The notes under the pieces were generated by a model. That model saw only the letters and a program-made list of their open reading frames with translations, did not search any database and had not been told where the DNA came from. A stretch of 64,000 nt of DNA from Caballeronia sp. SEWSISQ10-4 2 (lineage in GTDB: Bacteria; Pseudomonadota; Gammaproteobacteria; Burkholderiales; Burkholderiaceae): assembly GCF_030464885.1 (NCBI RefSeq), contig NZ_JALPRJ010000036.1:1-64000 (forward strand), written 5' to 3'. Positions 23,349-32,413 of this stretch are shown here, one piece after another. A program made the position numbers and the translations under genes. Positions within the stretch are counted from its first letter, which is position 1. Every line of letters begins with the position of its first letter.

Positions 23349-24218
23349 TCACTGCGGCAAGCGGACTAGCTCTGTCGGCAAACTGTCGAGGATCCAATCA
23401 CTAACAAAGTAGTCCGCGGTCAGTGGTGCGAGTGGATTCCGTGCGTAAGACGAGAAATCTGACACTCCCTCCTCGCGCAGTACCTGTTCATCCAAGAAGA
23501 AGTTGCCCGTCACTTCTGTCGCCTGCTTCGTCAGAATTGCGTAGGCAGCATCAGCCATGATCTCGGGATTTCGACTGGAGTTGGCCATGTCGCCGAGCTT
23601 GTTGCGGACTGCAGCGGTGTCGATAGTGGTAACGGGCCAGAGCGAGTTGACGGCGATGCCTAGTGGCTTGAATTCACGTGCCTGTCCTAACGTGCAAAGG
23701 CTCATGCCGAATTTGGCAATACTGTAGGCGACATGTGGGCCGAACCACTTCGGATCGAGGTCGAGTGGAGGAGCGAGGTTCAATACATGGGGATTCGCTG
23801 CGCGGCTCAAATACGGTAGTGCTGTTCGAGTGCAGAGATATGTGCCTCGGACATTGATCTGCTGCATCAGGTCGTACCGCTTCATATCCGTCGATGGCGT
23901 GTCGGTAAGCGAAATGGCGCTTGCATTGTTGACCAATATATCGATACCACCAAAACGCTGTACCGCCTCGTCAAATGCGCGGACAACACTCCCTTCATCA
24001 CGGACGTCCACGACAAGAGGAAGAGCAGTACCGCCGGCGCGCCCGATTTCTTCCGCGGCGGTATAAATCGTCCCGGGCAGGTTCGGGTGCGACTCGACAG
24101 TTTTGGCGGCGATAACGATGTTGGCGCCGTCTCGCGCCGCTCGCAGGGCAATTGCAAGACCAATACCGCGACTTGCGCCAGTGATAAACAGAGTTCTCGA
24201 TTGTAGGGTCATTGCCAT
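23349..24218 (-). CDS. SDR oxidoreductase, HSDL2-like
   Basis: About 289 residues from ATG 24218 (ATG 24212 is equally possible; the frame is open to 24293 but family members begin near LQSRTLFITGASRGIGLAIA). It has TGASRGIG, ILVNNASAI, an AYSIAKFGMSLC catalytic Tyr/Lys, and the IAVNSLWPVTTIDTAA segment typical of hydroxysteroid dehydrogenase-like protein 2 and related bacterial SDRs. The C-terminus has the GNFFLDEQVLREEGV signature of that group. It is transcribed divergently from the P450 operon and has its own operator copy at 24332-24349. Confidence 0.82.
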   Translation of the reverse strand: MAMTLQSRTLFITGASRGIGLAIALRAARDGANIVIAAKTVESHPNLPGTIYTAAEEIGRAGGTALPLVVDVRDEGSVVRAFDEAVQRFGGIDILVNNASAISLTDTPSTDMKRYDLMQQINVRGTYLCTRTALPYLSRAANPHVLNLAPPLDLDPKWFGPHVAYSIAKFGMSLCTLGQAREFKPLGIAVNSLWPVTTIDTAAVRNKLGDMANSSRNPEIMADAAYAILTKQATEVTGNFFLDEQVLREEGVSDFSSYARNPLAPLTADYFVSDWILDSLPTELVRLPQ

Positions 24219-24331
24219 GGCCAGGAAAATAATGGTGGGTACGAGACAGTCAGACGTGGCCGGAACGTAGCTCCGTTGTCCGGCGTTCAACATCAGAGAT
24301 GCACATCTCCTTCATGGTGTGAATTTCCTTT

Positions 24332-24349
24332 GTGGGACTAAAGTACCAT
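24332..24349 (-). promoter_or_regulatory. regulon operator before the HSDL2-like SDR
   Basis: GTGGGAC-TAAA-GTACCAT. On the minus strand it reads ATGGTAC-TTTA-GTCCCAC and supplies a TACTTT -10 with a TACACA -35 17 bp upstream, the same overlap of operator and -10 as in the P450 operon promoter. Confidence 0.55.
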
Positions 24350-24459
24350 TAAAAGTCGTGCATGTGTAGATTTCACGGTGTGCAGCAGCAAATCGCTCGT
24401 CAGAGTGCAATCAGGCGCGAACATATCGACGACGATCATCACGAAGTTTCGTTCCGTGC

Positions 24460-24497
24460 TTGACAGGCGCTTTTTCTAAATGGTACAACAATCCCAT
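24460..24497 (+). promoter_or_regulatory. P450 operon promoter with regulon operator
   Basis: A consensus TTGACA (24460-24465) is 18 bp from TACAAC (24484-24489). The operator ATGGTAC-AACA-ATCCCAT (24480-24497) covers the -10, so a bound repressor would block RNA polymerase. Confidence 0.65.
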
Positions 24498-24555
24498 TAT
24501 GAAAATTTAGCCCGAGGAAGGTATTGGGTCTCGGGCGTGATAAACAGGAGCGAAC

Positions 24556-25782
24556 ATGGGTTGTCCAGTGCATGGAAGGTTGAATGATGTTCCGGCGGAC
24601 CGGGTTGTGTCCTTTAACTATCGGACTGGCGAAACGATGGTCACTGATCCGTGGAACGTGTTACACGACCTGGGATCCGGTCCGGGCTTTTTCTACTCCC
24701 CGGAACTCGGCGGCCATTGGTGTGCTGCGAAGCGTGAGACTGTCATCGACATCCTGCGCAATTACGAACTGTTCTCCAACCGAAATATTCGAGTGCCTCG
24801 TGTGGAACGTACGGTTCCGTCGATTCCACACCACATGGACCCTCCTGAGCACGGTAAGTATCGGATTAGTGTCGTGGAGCTTTTCGGTCATCGGATCCTG
24901 GATGAACTCACTCCAGAAATTCGCGCCACAGCCCGCGGGTTGGCGAACGAGTTGGCGGCACGTAACGAAGCTGAGTTTGTGCGCGACTTCGCCATGCGTA
25001 TGCCGGTTGAGATTTTTATGCGAATGTGCGGTCTACCGCTTGAACGACGCGACGAAATGATCGGTTGGGTGCAGAGCTATTTTCATGGCGCGTCGCAACA
25101 GGAGTCTAACGACGCGCATGAGAAGTCGATTGCCTATCTCAGTGGTTGGCTCGATGAACAACTGGCAGATCCGGTCAAAAGCGGTGGTCACATCATGCCT
25201 TCGTTGCTGAGGACACGAGTCGACGGAAGACCGCTTACTCGCGGGGAGATGCTGTCGATCCTCATTACTCTTTTCAATGGAGGACTCGACACGGTGGCTG
25301 CCCAGATGACGCATGTCGTGCGCTATCTTGCCGAGCATGAGGATCAGCGTCAGAAGCTACTGGATAACCCCGACAAAATCCCTGACGCCGTTGAGGAGTT
25401 GCTCCGCCGTTTCAGCATCATAAGCATCGGTCGTGAAGTCACGCGAGACGCAACCTACGCAGGAGTAGAGCTTCATAAAGGCGACATGGTGCTTTGCCTT
25501 ATCTCTGCCGCAGGCCTGGACGAAGAAATATTCCCCCAGGCGCTTGAAGTTGATTTTGATCGCTCAAACCGACGGCAGCATTGCGCGTTTGGTTCCGGAC
25601 CGCACATGTGCGTTGGCGCTCCTCTTGCCCGGTTGGAGTTGCGCATCATGCTCGAAGAACTGCTCCCCAGATTACCCGAGCTGCGGGTAAAGCCTGGAGC
25701 ATCGCTCTCCTACCACACGGGTGTCACGCTCGGTCTGGTTGAGTTGCCGTTGCAATGGGGTGATTCAGTCAACGTCTCTTGA
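24556..25782 (+). CDS. cytochrome P450
   Basis: 408 residues, a soluble class I bacterial P450. The heme-binding loop FGSGPHMCVGAPLARLE has the axial Cys at residue 352; the I-helix reads ITLFNGGLDTVAAQ (oxygen-activating Asp-Thr), and the K-helix ExxR is EELLRR. Its redox partners, a FAD ferredoxin reductase and a 2Fe-2S ferredoxin, follow in the same operon, giving a complete three-component monooxygenase. The N-terminus lacks a membrane anchor. Probable role: entry hydroxylation or O-dealkylation of the island substrate. The operon starts behind a TTGACA promoter overlapped by the operator. Confidence 0.9.
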   Translation: MGCPVHGRLNDVPADRVVSFNYRTGETMVTDPWNVLHDLGSGPGFFYSPELGGHWCAAKRETVIDILRNYELFSNRNIRVPRVERTVPSIPHHMDPPEHGKYRISVVELFGHRILDELTPEIRATARGLANELAARNEAEFVRDFAMRMPVEIFMRMCGLPLERRDEMIGWVQSYFHGASQQESNDAHEKSIAYLSGWLDEQLADPVKSGGHIMPSLLRTRVDGRPLTRGEMLSILITLFNGGLDTVAAQMTHVVRYLAEHEDQRQKLLDNPDKIPDAVEELLRRFSIISIGREVTRDATYAGVELHKGDMVLCLISAAGLDEEIFPQALEVDFDRSNRRQHCAFGSGPHMCVGAPLARLELRIMLEELLPRLPELRVKPGASLSYHTGVTLGLVELPLQWGDSVNVS

Positions 25783-25794
25783 AGAGAGAACACC

Positions 25795-27042
25795 ATGTTG
25801 GAGACAAGTATCAGCTCTTTGCTATCACCTGGCACGGTGATTATTGGTGCAGGCCATGCCGGGGGATCGGTCGCAGCGTTTCTACGCCAGAATGGTTTTA
25901 CCGGATCGATCACCTTGATTGGGGAGGAACCGCTGGAGCCGTATCAGCGACCACCTCTGTCCAAGGCATGGCTCAAAGGTGAAGCAAACGAGGAAGGTCT
26001 TCGGTTGAGACCCGCAACGTTCTATATCGAGAACCGCATACAGCTACGCCTCAACACGCGTGTCGACGCCATCGACCGCCCGGCTCGGATAGTGCGTATG
26101 GCTGATGGCAAAACAGTGAATTACGATAGTCTCATCCTCGCCACTGGAGCCCGAGCCCGTACTGCGCCTTTCGAAGGGGCATCACTGCCTGTCGTGCTGG
26201 AGCTACGCACTGCGACCGACGCGGAAAAATTGAAGCTCGCACTCAAACCGGGCGCGCGACTGGTGATTGTCGGTGGCGGGTATGTGGGTTTGGAGGTAGC
26301 TGCATCGGCGCGTGCTCTCGGCGCCGAAGTGGTGGTAGTTGAGAGGGAGGCGCGTCCTTTGGCGCGGGTTGCCTGCTCGCAACTCTCGAGCTTCTTTCTT
26401 CGCTATCACAGTCAACGTGGCGTCACTTTTCGCTTGGGCCGGTCAGTTACATCCGTGCGAATGCTGGATGGATCGGCAAGCGTGTGTCTGGACGACGGCG
26501 AACAATTGCCGGCGGATCTGGTCCTTGTGGGAGTGGGTGCGGTTCCGAATGAGGAACTGGCACGTCACGCTGGATTGCGATGCGATGACGGCGTGCTCGT
26601 CGATCTCTCAGCGCGCACAGACGATCCGAACGTCTACGCAATTGGAGATTGCACGCGTAGACCGCTTCCACTGTACAACCGAAAGGTGCGTCTCGAGAGT
26701 GTGCCCAACGCGCTTGAACAGGCGAAGCAGGCGGCGGCATCTATCTGTAACTTGCCGGCACCACGACCCGAGACTCCCTGGTTCTGGTCAGATCAGTTCG
26801 ATGTGAAATTGCAGATTGCCGGTCTGCCCATGGATGTTGCCGAGATAGTCATTCGGGGCGACCCCAACGAAGACAAGTTTGCGGTCTTTCACGTCAGCGC
26901 CGATCGACGGATCCAGGCGGTTGAAGCCGTAAACGCGGTGCCTGAATTCATGATGGGTCGTCAACTCATCGGTGCCAGGACCGAAATCGACGTAGAGCGT
27001 CTGCGCAATCCAAGTATTTCAATGAAGGAGGTCGCGATCTGA
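25795..27042 (+). CDS. FAD-dependent ferredoxin reductase
   Basis: 415 residues, rubredoxin/putidaredoxin-reductase family. The first FAD-binding loop is [18 protein letters not shown], the NADH-binding loop [20 protein letters not shown], and the second FAD motif [16 protein letters not shown]. It uses NADH to reduce the adjacent ferredoxin, which feeds the P450. It begins 12 bp after the P450 stop. No other dedicated reductase is seen for the Rieske oxygenase at 32.4 kb, so this protein may serve both. Confidence 0.9.
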   Translation: MLETSISSLLSPGTVIIGAGHAGGSVAAFLRQNGFTGSITLIGEEPLEPYQRPPLSKAWLKGEANEEGLRLRPATFYIENRIQLRLNTRVDAIDRPARIVRMADGKTVNYDSLILATGARARTAPFEGASLPVVLELRTATDAEKLKLALKPGARLVIVGGGYVGLEVAASARALGAEVVVVEREARPLARVACSQLSSFFLRYHSQRGVTFRLGRSVTSVRMLDGSASVCLDDGEQLPADLVLVGVGAVPNEELARHAGLRCDDGVLVDLSARTDDPNVYAIGDCTRRPLPLYNRKVRLESVPNALEQAKQAAASICNLPAPRPETPWFWSDQFDVKLQIAGLPMDVAEIVIRGDPNEDKFAVFHVSADRRIQAVEAVNAVPEFMMGRQLIGARTEIDVERLRNPSISMKEVAI

Positions 27043-27055
27043 TCGCGAAGAGTTT

Positions 27056-27376
27056 ATGCCCCAGATCACTTTTATTACGGTTGATGGTACGCATCGAACC
27101 GTGGATGCTCGAATTGGCGACAGCGTGATGCAGACCGCTATCAAGAACGGGATACCTGGAATCGATGCGGATTGCGGTGGTGCATGTGCATGCGCAACGT
27201 GCCATGTCTATGTCGGTGAGTCCTGGAAAGACAGGGTAAACAAGGTGGGCGACATGGAAGCCAGCATGCTGGATTTCGCACAGGTTGTTCTCCCGAATTC
27301 CCGGCTTTCTTGCCAATTGCAGGTTGTTGAGGCGCTAGACGGTCTGGTTGTGGCCATTCCTGAAAGTCAACATTGA
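27056..27376 (+). CDS. 2Fe-2S ferredoxin (adrenodoxin/putidaredoxin type)
   Basis: 106 residues. The cluster ligands are visible as [15 protein letters not shown] (three Cys in the C-x5-C-x2-C arrangement) and the fourth in RLSCQLQV. Length and the [17 protein letters not shown] segment are typical of P450-linked ferredoxins. It lies 13 bp after the reductase gene and 3 bp before the MFS gene, all in one operon. Confidence 0.9.
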   Translation: MPQITFITVDGTHRTVDARIGDSVMQTAIKNGIPGIDADCGGACACATCHVYVGESWKDRVNKVGDMEASMLDFAQVVLPNSRLSCQLQVVEALDGLVVAIPESQH

Positions 27377-27379
27377 CCA

Positions 27380-28816
27380 ATGGACCCAGATAACTCGATT
27401 GAGTTAAACGACCCGGCTGGAACGGTCGCGCCACGGGAGGGTGTCGCCGGGGCGGCTCGGTGGCACGAAGGTCTTCCCGCCCCGCGGCGCTATCTTGCGC
27501 TAGCCGGGGTCTGGCTAGCCTTGATTGTGAGCATACTTGACAGCTCAATTGCTAACGTTGCGCTCCCGACGATTGCGCGTGATCTAAGGACTGCGCCTGC
27601 CGATTCAATTGCGATCGTAAGCGCGTTTCAACTGGGTGTCGTGATTTCGCTGTTGCCAATGTCAGCGCTCGGGGAAATCATTACCTATCGTCGAGTCTTT
27701 ATCGGCGGTCTATGTATATTTACGCTGGCCTCTCTCGGCTGCGTAACGTCGCACGATCTCACTGAACTGGTCGTCGCGCGGGCCATTCAAGGCATCGGCG
27801 GAGCGGGCATTATGAGTGTGAATGGTGCACTCGCTCGTTTTATGTATCCACCACGGCTCCTCGGTGCGGCGCTTGGTGCGAACGCTTTGATTATCGCCGC
27901 GTTTGGCGCATTAGGGCCTACGATTGCCTCAATCATGCTTGCGCTGGGTCCCTGGCAATGGCTATTCGCGATCAATCTTCCGGTTGGTGCACTGGCCTTA
28001 GCCTTGGCCTGGCGAACATTGCCAGAGAGCCCGAAGGCAAACAGGCAGCTCGATGTATTGAGCATTGTCCTGAACGTCATCGCTTTTGCGATGCTCCTGA
28101 GTGGGGTCGATATGGTCACGCGAAATCCTTCCAGGTTGCGGGGTAGTGCGGTCCTGATCGGTGGCGTCATTGCGGCGGCCGTGCTGGTGAATCGTTGTTT
28201 GTCCCAGAGCCGACCGCTTGTACCGATCGACCTTCTCAGGGTTCGCCTGGTACGTTTGGCTGCGCTAACGTCAGTGTCCACGTTTACCGCACAGACGCTG
28301 ACCCAGGTAGCTCTTCCTTTCTACCTTCAGGATGGTTTGCATTTCAATCTCGTGCAGATCGGTTTGCTTATGACGCCATGGCCTGCCGGCGTGGCGCTCG
28401 CCGCGCCCCTTGCGGGCAGGCTCGCGGATCGCGTGTCGGTCGAGGTGTTGATTGGGTCTGGCCTTTTCGTGATGGCAACCGGGTTGAGCTCACTTCTGTG
28501 GCTTTCACCTGGAATGGAGCTGACCTCTATTGCAATTCGCATGGGCGTCTGCGGTATAGGCTTCGGCTTCTTCCAGTCGCCGAACAATCGTGCGCTATTG
28601 TCTTCTGCTCCAATGCACAGAAGTGGCGCGGCGGCAGGACTTGTTGCGATTTCGCGTACGTCGGGTCAGATCCTTGGCGCGATGCTGGTAGCGATATTTT
28701 TCCGATTGTTTGGTCACGTCGGCCAAGCTGCTATAGGTGTCTCGGCCATCATGGCAGTGCTAGCCGCTCTTCTGAGTTTTGCACGCAAGTCCTTGGGGTC
28801 ACGTACAGTCAACTGA
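27380..28816 (+). CDS. MFS transporter, DHA2-like (14 helices)
   Basis: 478 residues. The transmembrane set begins at YLALAGVWLALIVSILDSSIANVALPTIA, which contains the LDxTIVNVALP-like motif of DHA2 drug/acid exporters (here LDSSIANVALP). GIGGAGIMSVNGAL is the motif C region and LFAINLPVGALALALAW follows the middle. It is the last gene of the P450 operon. Likely role: export of a toxic intermediate or substrate transport; direction cannot be told from sequence. Confidence 0.83.
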   Translation: MDPDNSIELNDPAGTVAPREGVAGAARWHEGLPAPRRYLALAGVWLALIVSILDSSIANVALPTIARDLRTAPADSIAIVSAFQLGVVISLLPMSALGEIITYRRVFIGGLCIFTLASLGCVTSHDLTELVVARAIQGIGGAGIMSVNGALARFMYPPRLLGAALGANALIIAAFGALGPTIASIMLALGPWQWLFAINLPVGALALALAWRTLPESPKANRQLDVLSIVLNVIAFAMLLSGVDMVTRNPSRLRGSAVLIGGVIAAAVLVNRCLSQSRPLVPIDLLRVRLVRLAALTSVSTFTAQTLTQVALPFYLQDGLHFNLVQIGLLMTPWPAGVALAAPLAGRLADRVSVEVLIGSGLFVMATGLSSLLWLSPGMELTSIAIRMGVCGIGFGFFQSPNNRALLSSAPMHRSGAAAGLVAISRTSGQILGAMLVAIFFRLFGHVGQAAIGVSAIMAVLAALLSFARKSLGSRTVN

Positions 28817-28830
28817 AAGGTTTTCTGGAT

Positions 28831-28860
28831 TTGTGATCCACTATGGGATTGATGTACCAT
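28831..28860 (+). promoter_or_regulatory. promoter and operator of the first tetR gene
   Basis: TTGTGA (28831-28836) and TACCAT (28855-28860) are 18 bp apart. The operator ATGGGAT-TGAT-GTACCAT (28843-28860) overlaps the -10, consistent with autorepression. Confidence 0.58.
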
Positions 28861-28912
28861 TTACGTCAAGATGGTAGTTCTATCGTGACCGTGCCTGGTC
28901 GACTGGAGTGAT

Positions 28913-29527
28913 ATGTCAAATCTCATTGGGGGCCGCAGTAACCAGAAGCTGCGCACGCATATCGCGCTCGTCGAATCTGCGGCGCAATTCGTGCGGGAAG
29001 GGGTTAGCTTTACCGTCTCCGAGGTGGCAGATCGGGCTAATGTCGGCAGGACGACCGCGTACCGATACTTCCCAAACCTTGAGATGCTGATTGCGCATGC
29101 ATCGTTGTATGCCACAACGGAGGTGGAGCAGCAAAGTATCGGTATTGCACTCAAGACCGCTGCGTCAGCAAGTGAGCGTCTTCGTGCAATGGTCGAGGCG
29201 AGCGACAAGTCCGTCGCTGAACATAATCGCTTGTACCGAACCATGCTTCGGCTGTCTTTGAACGGAGACAGTGTTCCGGAGAATGCGTTTCCCAGGCGCT
29301 CCGGGGGGCGTAAGGAGTTGCTCGAGGACGCCCTTGATGTGGTGCGCCAGAGCATCGGCGAAGCGCTCTACGAAAAGCTGATCGCTTCTCTTAGCCTCTT
29401 CCTTGGCATTGAGGCTGACATCGTGCTTCGGGATGTTTGCTTACTGTCGGAGGAGGCGCGCGAGACAAAAGCGTGGGGGGCAAATGCAATTCTGCAGGCA
29501 GCGATAGCCGAAGCGGCGGGAGGATGA
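28913..29527 (+). CDS. TetR-family regulator, copy 1
   Basis: 204 residues. The N-terminal HTH is FTVSEVADRANVGRTTAYRYFP, and the ligand-binding C-terminal domain follows. It is a tandem paralogue of the next gene: starts MSNL-GGRSNQK, VGRTTAYRYFP, SLFLGIE, VVLRDVC-like segments are shared almost residue for residue. Its own promoter contains the island operator, so this protein or its twin probably binds all copies and releases them when a pathway metabolite appears. No role in antibiotic resistance is suggested by the context. Confidence 0.87.
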   Translation: MSNLIGGRSNQKLRTHIALVESAAQFVREGVSFTVSEVADRANVGRTTAYRYFPNLEMLIAHASLYATTEVEQQSIGIALKTAASASERLRAMVEASDKSVAEHNRLYRTMLRLSLNGDSVPENAFPRRSGGRKELLEDALDVVRQSIGEALYEKLIASLSLFLGIEADIVLRDVCLLSEEARETKAWGANAILQAAIAEAAGG

Positions 29528-29583
29528 CGCGGCCGCGGTTCCGTCACATCGATGCCCGGTTCCAGAAAGGTTCAACTCGGTTG

Positions 29584-29613
29584 TTCTGTCTCGCCATGGG
29601 GATGGTGTACCAT
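29584..29613 (+). promoter_or_regulatory. operator before the second tetR gene
   Basis: ATGGGGA-TGGT-GTACCAT (29596-29613). The right half is identical to that of the first tetR promoter, with TACCAT in the -10 position. The -35 (TTCTGT, 29584-29589) is weak. Confidence 0.52.
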
Positions 29614-29670
29614 TCAGCAGATATATGTTGAGGACGTCCTTGTTGGCGGGCTGCGCCCGATTGGAGAATC

Positions 29671-30378
29671 ATGTCGAACCTGGCTGGTGGCAGAAGCAAT
29701 CAGAAAATGCGCACGCATATGGCGCTCGTCGAATGCGCCGCACAATTTGTACGCGAGGGGAAAGCGTTCACCGTTGCCGAGGTGGCAGATAGCGCTAGAG
29801 TGGGTCGCACGACAGCGTATCGCTACTTTCCGTCCGTCGAAACACTAGTGGTGCATGCCACGCTCTACGCGGCAACGGAGGTTGAAAAACGAAGCATTGA
29901 CGCGGCGCTAGAGAGCAAGCAAACGGTCGAAGATCGCCTCCGCTCGGTGGTTGAGGCCAGTGATGTCACGATTACAGACCACGATTACCTTTATCGCACG
30001 ATGCTGAAGCTCTCATTGAACAGCGAGAGCTCGGAAGACGAGTTGCTCCCGCATCGTAGAGGGGCACGGAAAGAAGTGCTTGAGTCGGCGATCGGTATGC
30101 TGCGTACCCAGCTTGGCGGGAAGCGTTACGAAAGGTTAATCGGCGCGCTCAGCCTGTTTATTGGTATCGAGTCGGCCGTTGTGTTGCGTGACGTCTGCTT
30201 CCTTTCCACAGAAAAGGCTCGGGAGATCAAGATCTGGGGGGCTCTCGCCATTCTTAAGGCAGCGTTGGCCGAAATGAACCAAAGCAGTGGGTCCAAATCT
30301 GCAAAAAACGCGGATGAACCCGTCGCCGCCAGGCAGACCGCTCGGAAGACGGTGCCCCGGAAGGTGGCACAACGTTGA
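29671..30378 (+). CDS. TetR-family regulator, copy 2, with basic tail
   Basis: 235 residues, closely similar to copy 1 over its first about 205 residues (HTH FTVAEVADSARVGRTTAYRYFP). The extra C-terminal 30 residues (SGSKSAKN...ARQTARKTVPRKVAQR) are rich in Lys, Arg and Ala, resembling histone-like tails and giving it a possible non-specific DNA-binding arm. It has its own operator-bearing promoter 58-75 bp upstream. The pair suggests duplication followed by divergence of ligand or DNA affinity. Confidence 0.86.
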   Translation: MSNLAGGRSNQKMRTHMALVECAAQFVREGKAFTVAEVADSARVGRTTAYRYFPSVETLVVHATLYAATEVEKRSIDAALESKQTVEDRLRSVVEASDVTITDHDYLYRTMLKLSLNSESSEDELLPHRRGARKEVLESAIGMLRTQLGGKRYERLIGALSLFIGIESAVVLRDVCFLSTEKAREIKIWGALAILKAALAEMNQSSGSKSAKNADEPVAARQTARKTVPRKVAQR

Positions 30379-31238
30379 TGAAATGCAGCATAGACGTCGT
30401 CAGTAATACGGCACTACACCACCCCAAGCGGGATTGCGAAACGCGACGTCGGGAAAATCTTGAGCAGGACCGAGGACAGGCGCGCACGGATGCGGCCGTA
30501 TCCGCGTTCATTGCGTCCTCGCGCGTGTTATCAAAATACGCGTTTGGGCTCGTGGTGATGTGCTATTTGTCGGAGTGTTGTATTCGGTGATCACTTCGTA
30601 GTTCGGATACCTGTAGCGCCCAGACAGCGAACGCTCGCCCATCGACTGTCCAATGGGTCGGGTTCTGATTCATGGCGCCGTGCTGTCTCTTCGATGCATC
30701 TGACGAGTGCGGAAAGTCAGGTTGCGATATCGACGCCGATATTTCGAGCCGAGATCATATCTGTCGGGCCGGGTGCCTATCGATCGGGCGATGCGGGTAG
30801 TGTCGGCTCTGCGTGCCCCACGCGCGTTCGATCGTGTTGCTGGCCTCCCGGATTTTGCTGGTCCTCTGATATAAATCCGCCAGACACTCGCACGGCCCGA
30901 TTCTGAATCCCACGCCGCTCATGTCATAGCTGCCACCAACGTGGGCCGCGCCGGCGAGAATATTACGATAGCCGCACACGCCCCAAAATCCGCCGGCCTC
31001 AGGTGATAGCCTGCACCGACCGAGCGGGTCGCTCCGATGCCGAACTTGCCCGCTGCGCCGCCTCCGCCATTCGCAGCGTTGTCCCGATAGCGGACACCTC
31101 GTCCGGCCCTTCATCTCCCTTGCTGTCGGTACCAGGTTGAGTTTGGTAGCACCGGTGCACGAGCGCCTCGGTCGCTCAGCTCTGGCAAGCCTAGACACAT
31201 TCCCGACAGTGAATCCAGCGATTGCCGACAAAAGTCGC
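30379..31238. other. intergenic region, no convincing gene
   Basis: About 860 bp between the second tetR gene and operon C. Several frames are open but without ribosome binding sites. A minus-strand stretch around 30900-31090 reads Gly/Ala-rich (NGGGGAAGKFGIGATRSVGAGY in part) and may be debris of an outer-membrane protein, but the frame is broken. Confidence 0.4.
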
Positions 31239-31291
31239 TTGACGCCTCACGGACAAGGTTATATTGTTCTTATATGGAACTTGTATCCCAT
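31239..31291 (+). promoter_or_regulatory. operon C promoter with regulon operator
   Basis: TTGACG (31239-31244) and TATTGT (31262-31267) are 17 bp apart. The operator ATGGAAC-TTGT-ATCCCAT (31274-31291) lies at the predicted transcription start. A gene start at the ATG inside the operator (31274) is thereby unlikely. Confidence 0.65.
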
Positions 31292-31354
31292 AACGGATGG
31301 AAGATCCCGAATGATTCTTCGTCCAATGGACCACCGCAGCTTCGGAGCTATCGC

Positions 31355-32344
31355 ATGATTATCGACAGTCACGCCCATGTTGTTATGACCGACGAACTGT
31401 ATAGGTACATGAGCGAACTGGTCGCCAGCCGTGCCAACCCGGCCGCACCGTTCTCTGGAATCAGGGAGGAGGCGCTGCACGCTGTTTCGAATCGACTGAT
31501 CGCAATAATGGACGGCGTGGGAACCGACGTGCAGTTTCTCTCTCCGCGCCCATACATGATGCTGCACTCGATCAAGCCGGCCAAAGTCACCGCGTTGTGG
31601 ACTCGTGCAGTCAATGATGCTATCCACGCCCAATGCCAGTTGCACCCGAACCGTTTCAGGGGAGTCGCCGGCCTTCCGCAGTTTCGTGCCGAGAGCCCTG
31701 CAAACTGCCTGGCCGAACTGGAGCGATGTGTGAAGGAGTTGGGCTTCGTCGGCTGCCTGTTGAATCCGGATCCCACGGAGGGTGAGGAAGCAGCGCCGCC
31801 CGGGCTTGGCGATCGCTTCTGGTACCCCCTGTACGAAAAACTTGTCGAGCTGGATGTGCCGGCGCTCATTCACTCAGCGAGTTGCTGCAATCCGCGTGAA
31901 TCCTACACGCTGAAATTCATCAATGAAGAGAGTATCTCGATCATCTCCTTGCTGGAGAGCTCCGTGTTCGAAGATTTCCCGACATTGAAGATTGTCGTCG
32001 CGCACGGCGGTGGGGCTATTCCGTATCAAATGGGGCGCTTTCGCGCATGGGCCGAGCGACGGGGTGGTGAAACGTTCGACGAGAAGGTCCGCAAACTCTA
32101 CTACGACACCTGCAACTATTCGCCCGAGGCGCTGGAATTCCAATTCCGGGTGCTTGGCGTAGACAACTGCCTCTTCGGCACGGAACGACCGGGGACGGGC
32201 TCGATTGCGTGTAGGCATACGGGGCGGGACTACGACGACCTGAAGCCAGCGATTGAGGCCATCCCATGGCTGACGGCTGAAGATAAGTACAAGATTTTCG
32301 AAGGGAACTGCCGAAAGATTTACTCGCGCGCGTTCAAGGACTAG
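31355..32344 (+). CDS. amidohydrolase-2 family protein, LigJ/ACMSD-like
   Basis: 329 residues from ATG 31355 behind GGAG (the frame is open from 31274 but that ATG is in the operator). It has MIIDSHAHV with the metal-binding His pair, LIHSASCC, VVAHGGGAIPYQMGRF, and LFGTERPGTGS near the C-terminus. It ends EDKYKIFEGNCRKIYSRAF, very like 4-oxalomesaconate hydratase (LigJ), which shares the fold. Together with the LigB-like dioxygenase and the RraA-type aldolases in the same operon, it would hydrate the ring-cleavage product before aldol cleavage. A decarboxylase role (gamma-resorcylate type) is the main alternative. Confidence 0.8.
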   Translation: MIIDSHAHVVMTDELYRYMSELVASRANPAAPFSGIREEALHAVSNRLIAIMDGVGTDVQFLSPRPYMMLHSIKPAKVTALWTRAVNDAIHAQCQLHPNRFRGVAGLPQFRAESPANCLAELERCVKELGFVGCLLNPDPTEGEEAAPPGLGDRFWYPLYEKLVELDVPALIHSASCCNPRESYTLKFINEESISIISLLESSVFEDFPTLKIVVAHGGGAIPYQMGRFRAWAERRGGETFDEKVRKLYYDTCNYSPEALEFQFRVLGVDNCLFGTERPGTGSIACRHTGRDYDDLKPAIEAIPWLTAEDKYKIFEGNCRKIYSRAFKD

Positions 32345-32413
32345 CGAGCGAACGAACTCGCAACCAGTCCCGCAGATCGGGCGGGGCGGCTCGACTAACA
32401 ATGGAGATACCCC

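Noticed and set aside
30755-31231. 158-residue minus-strand ORF before operon C
   Set aside because: Arg-rich composition typical of a chance frame, no start signal, crosses the operon C promoter region.
31274-31354. upstream start of the amidohydrolase at 31274
   Set aside because: That ATG lies inside the operator at the predicted transcription start; the ATG at 31355 has a ribosome binding site and matches the family start.
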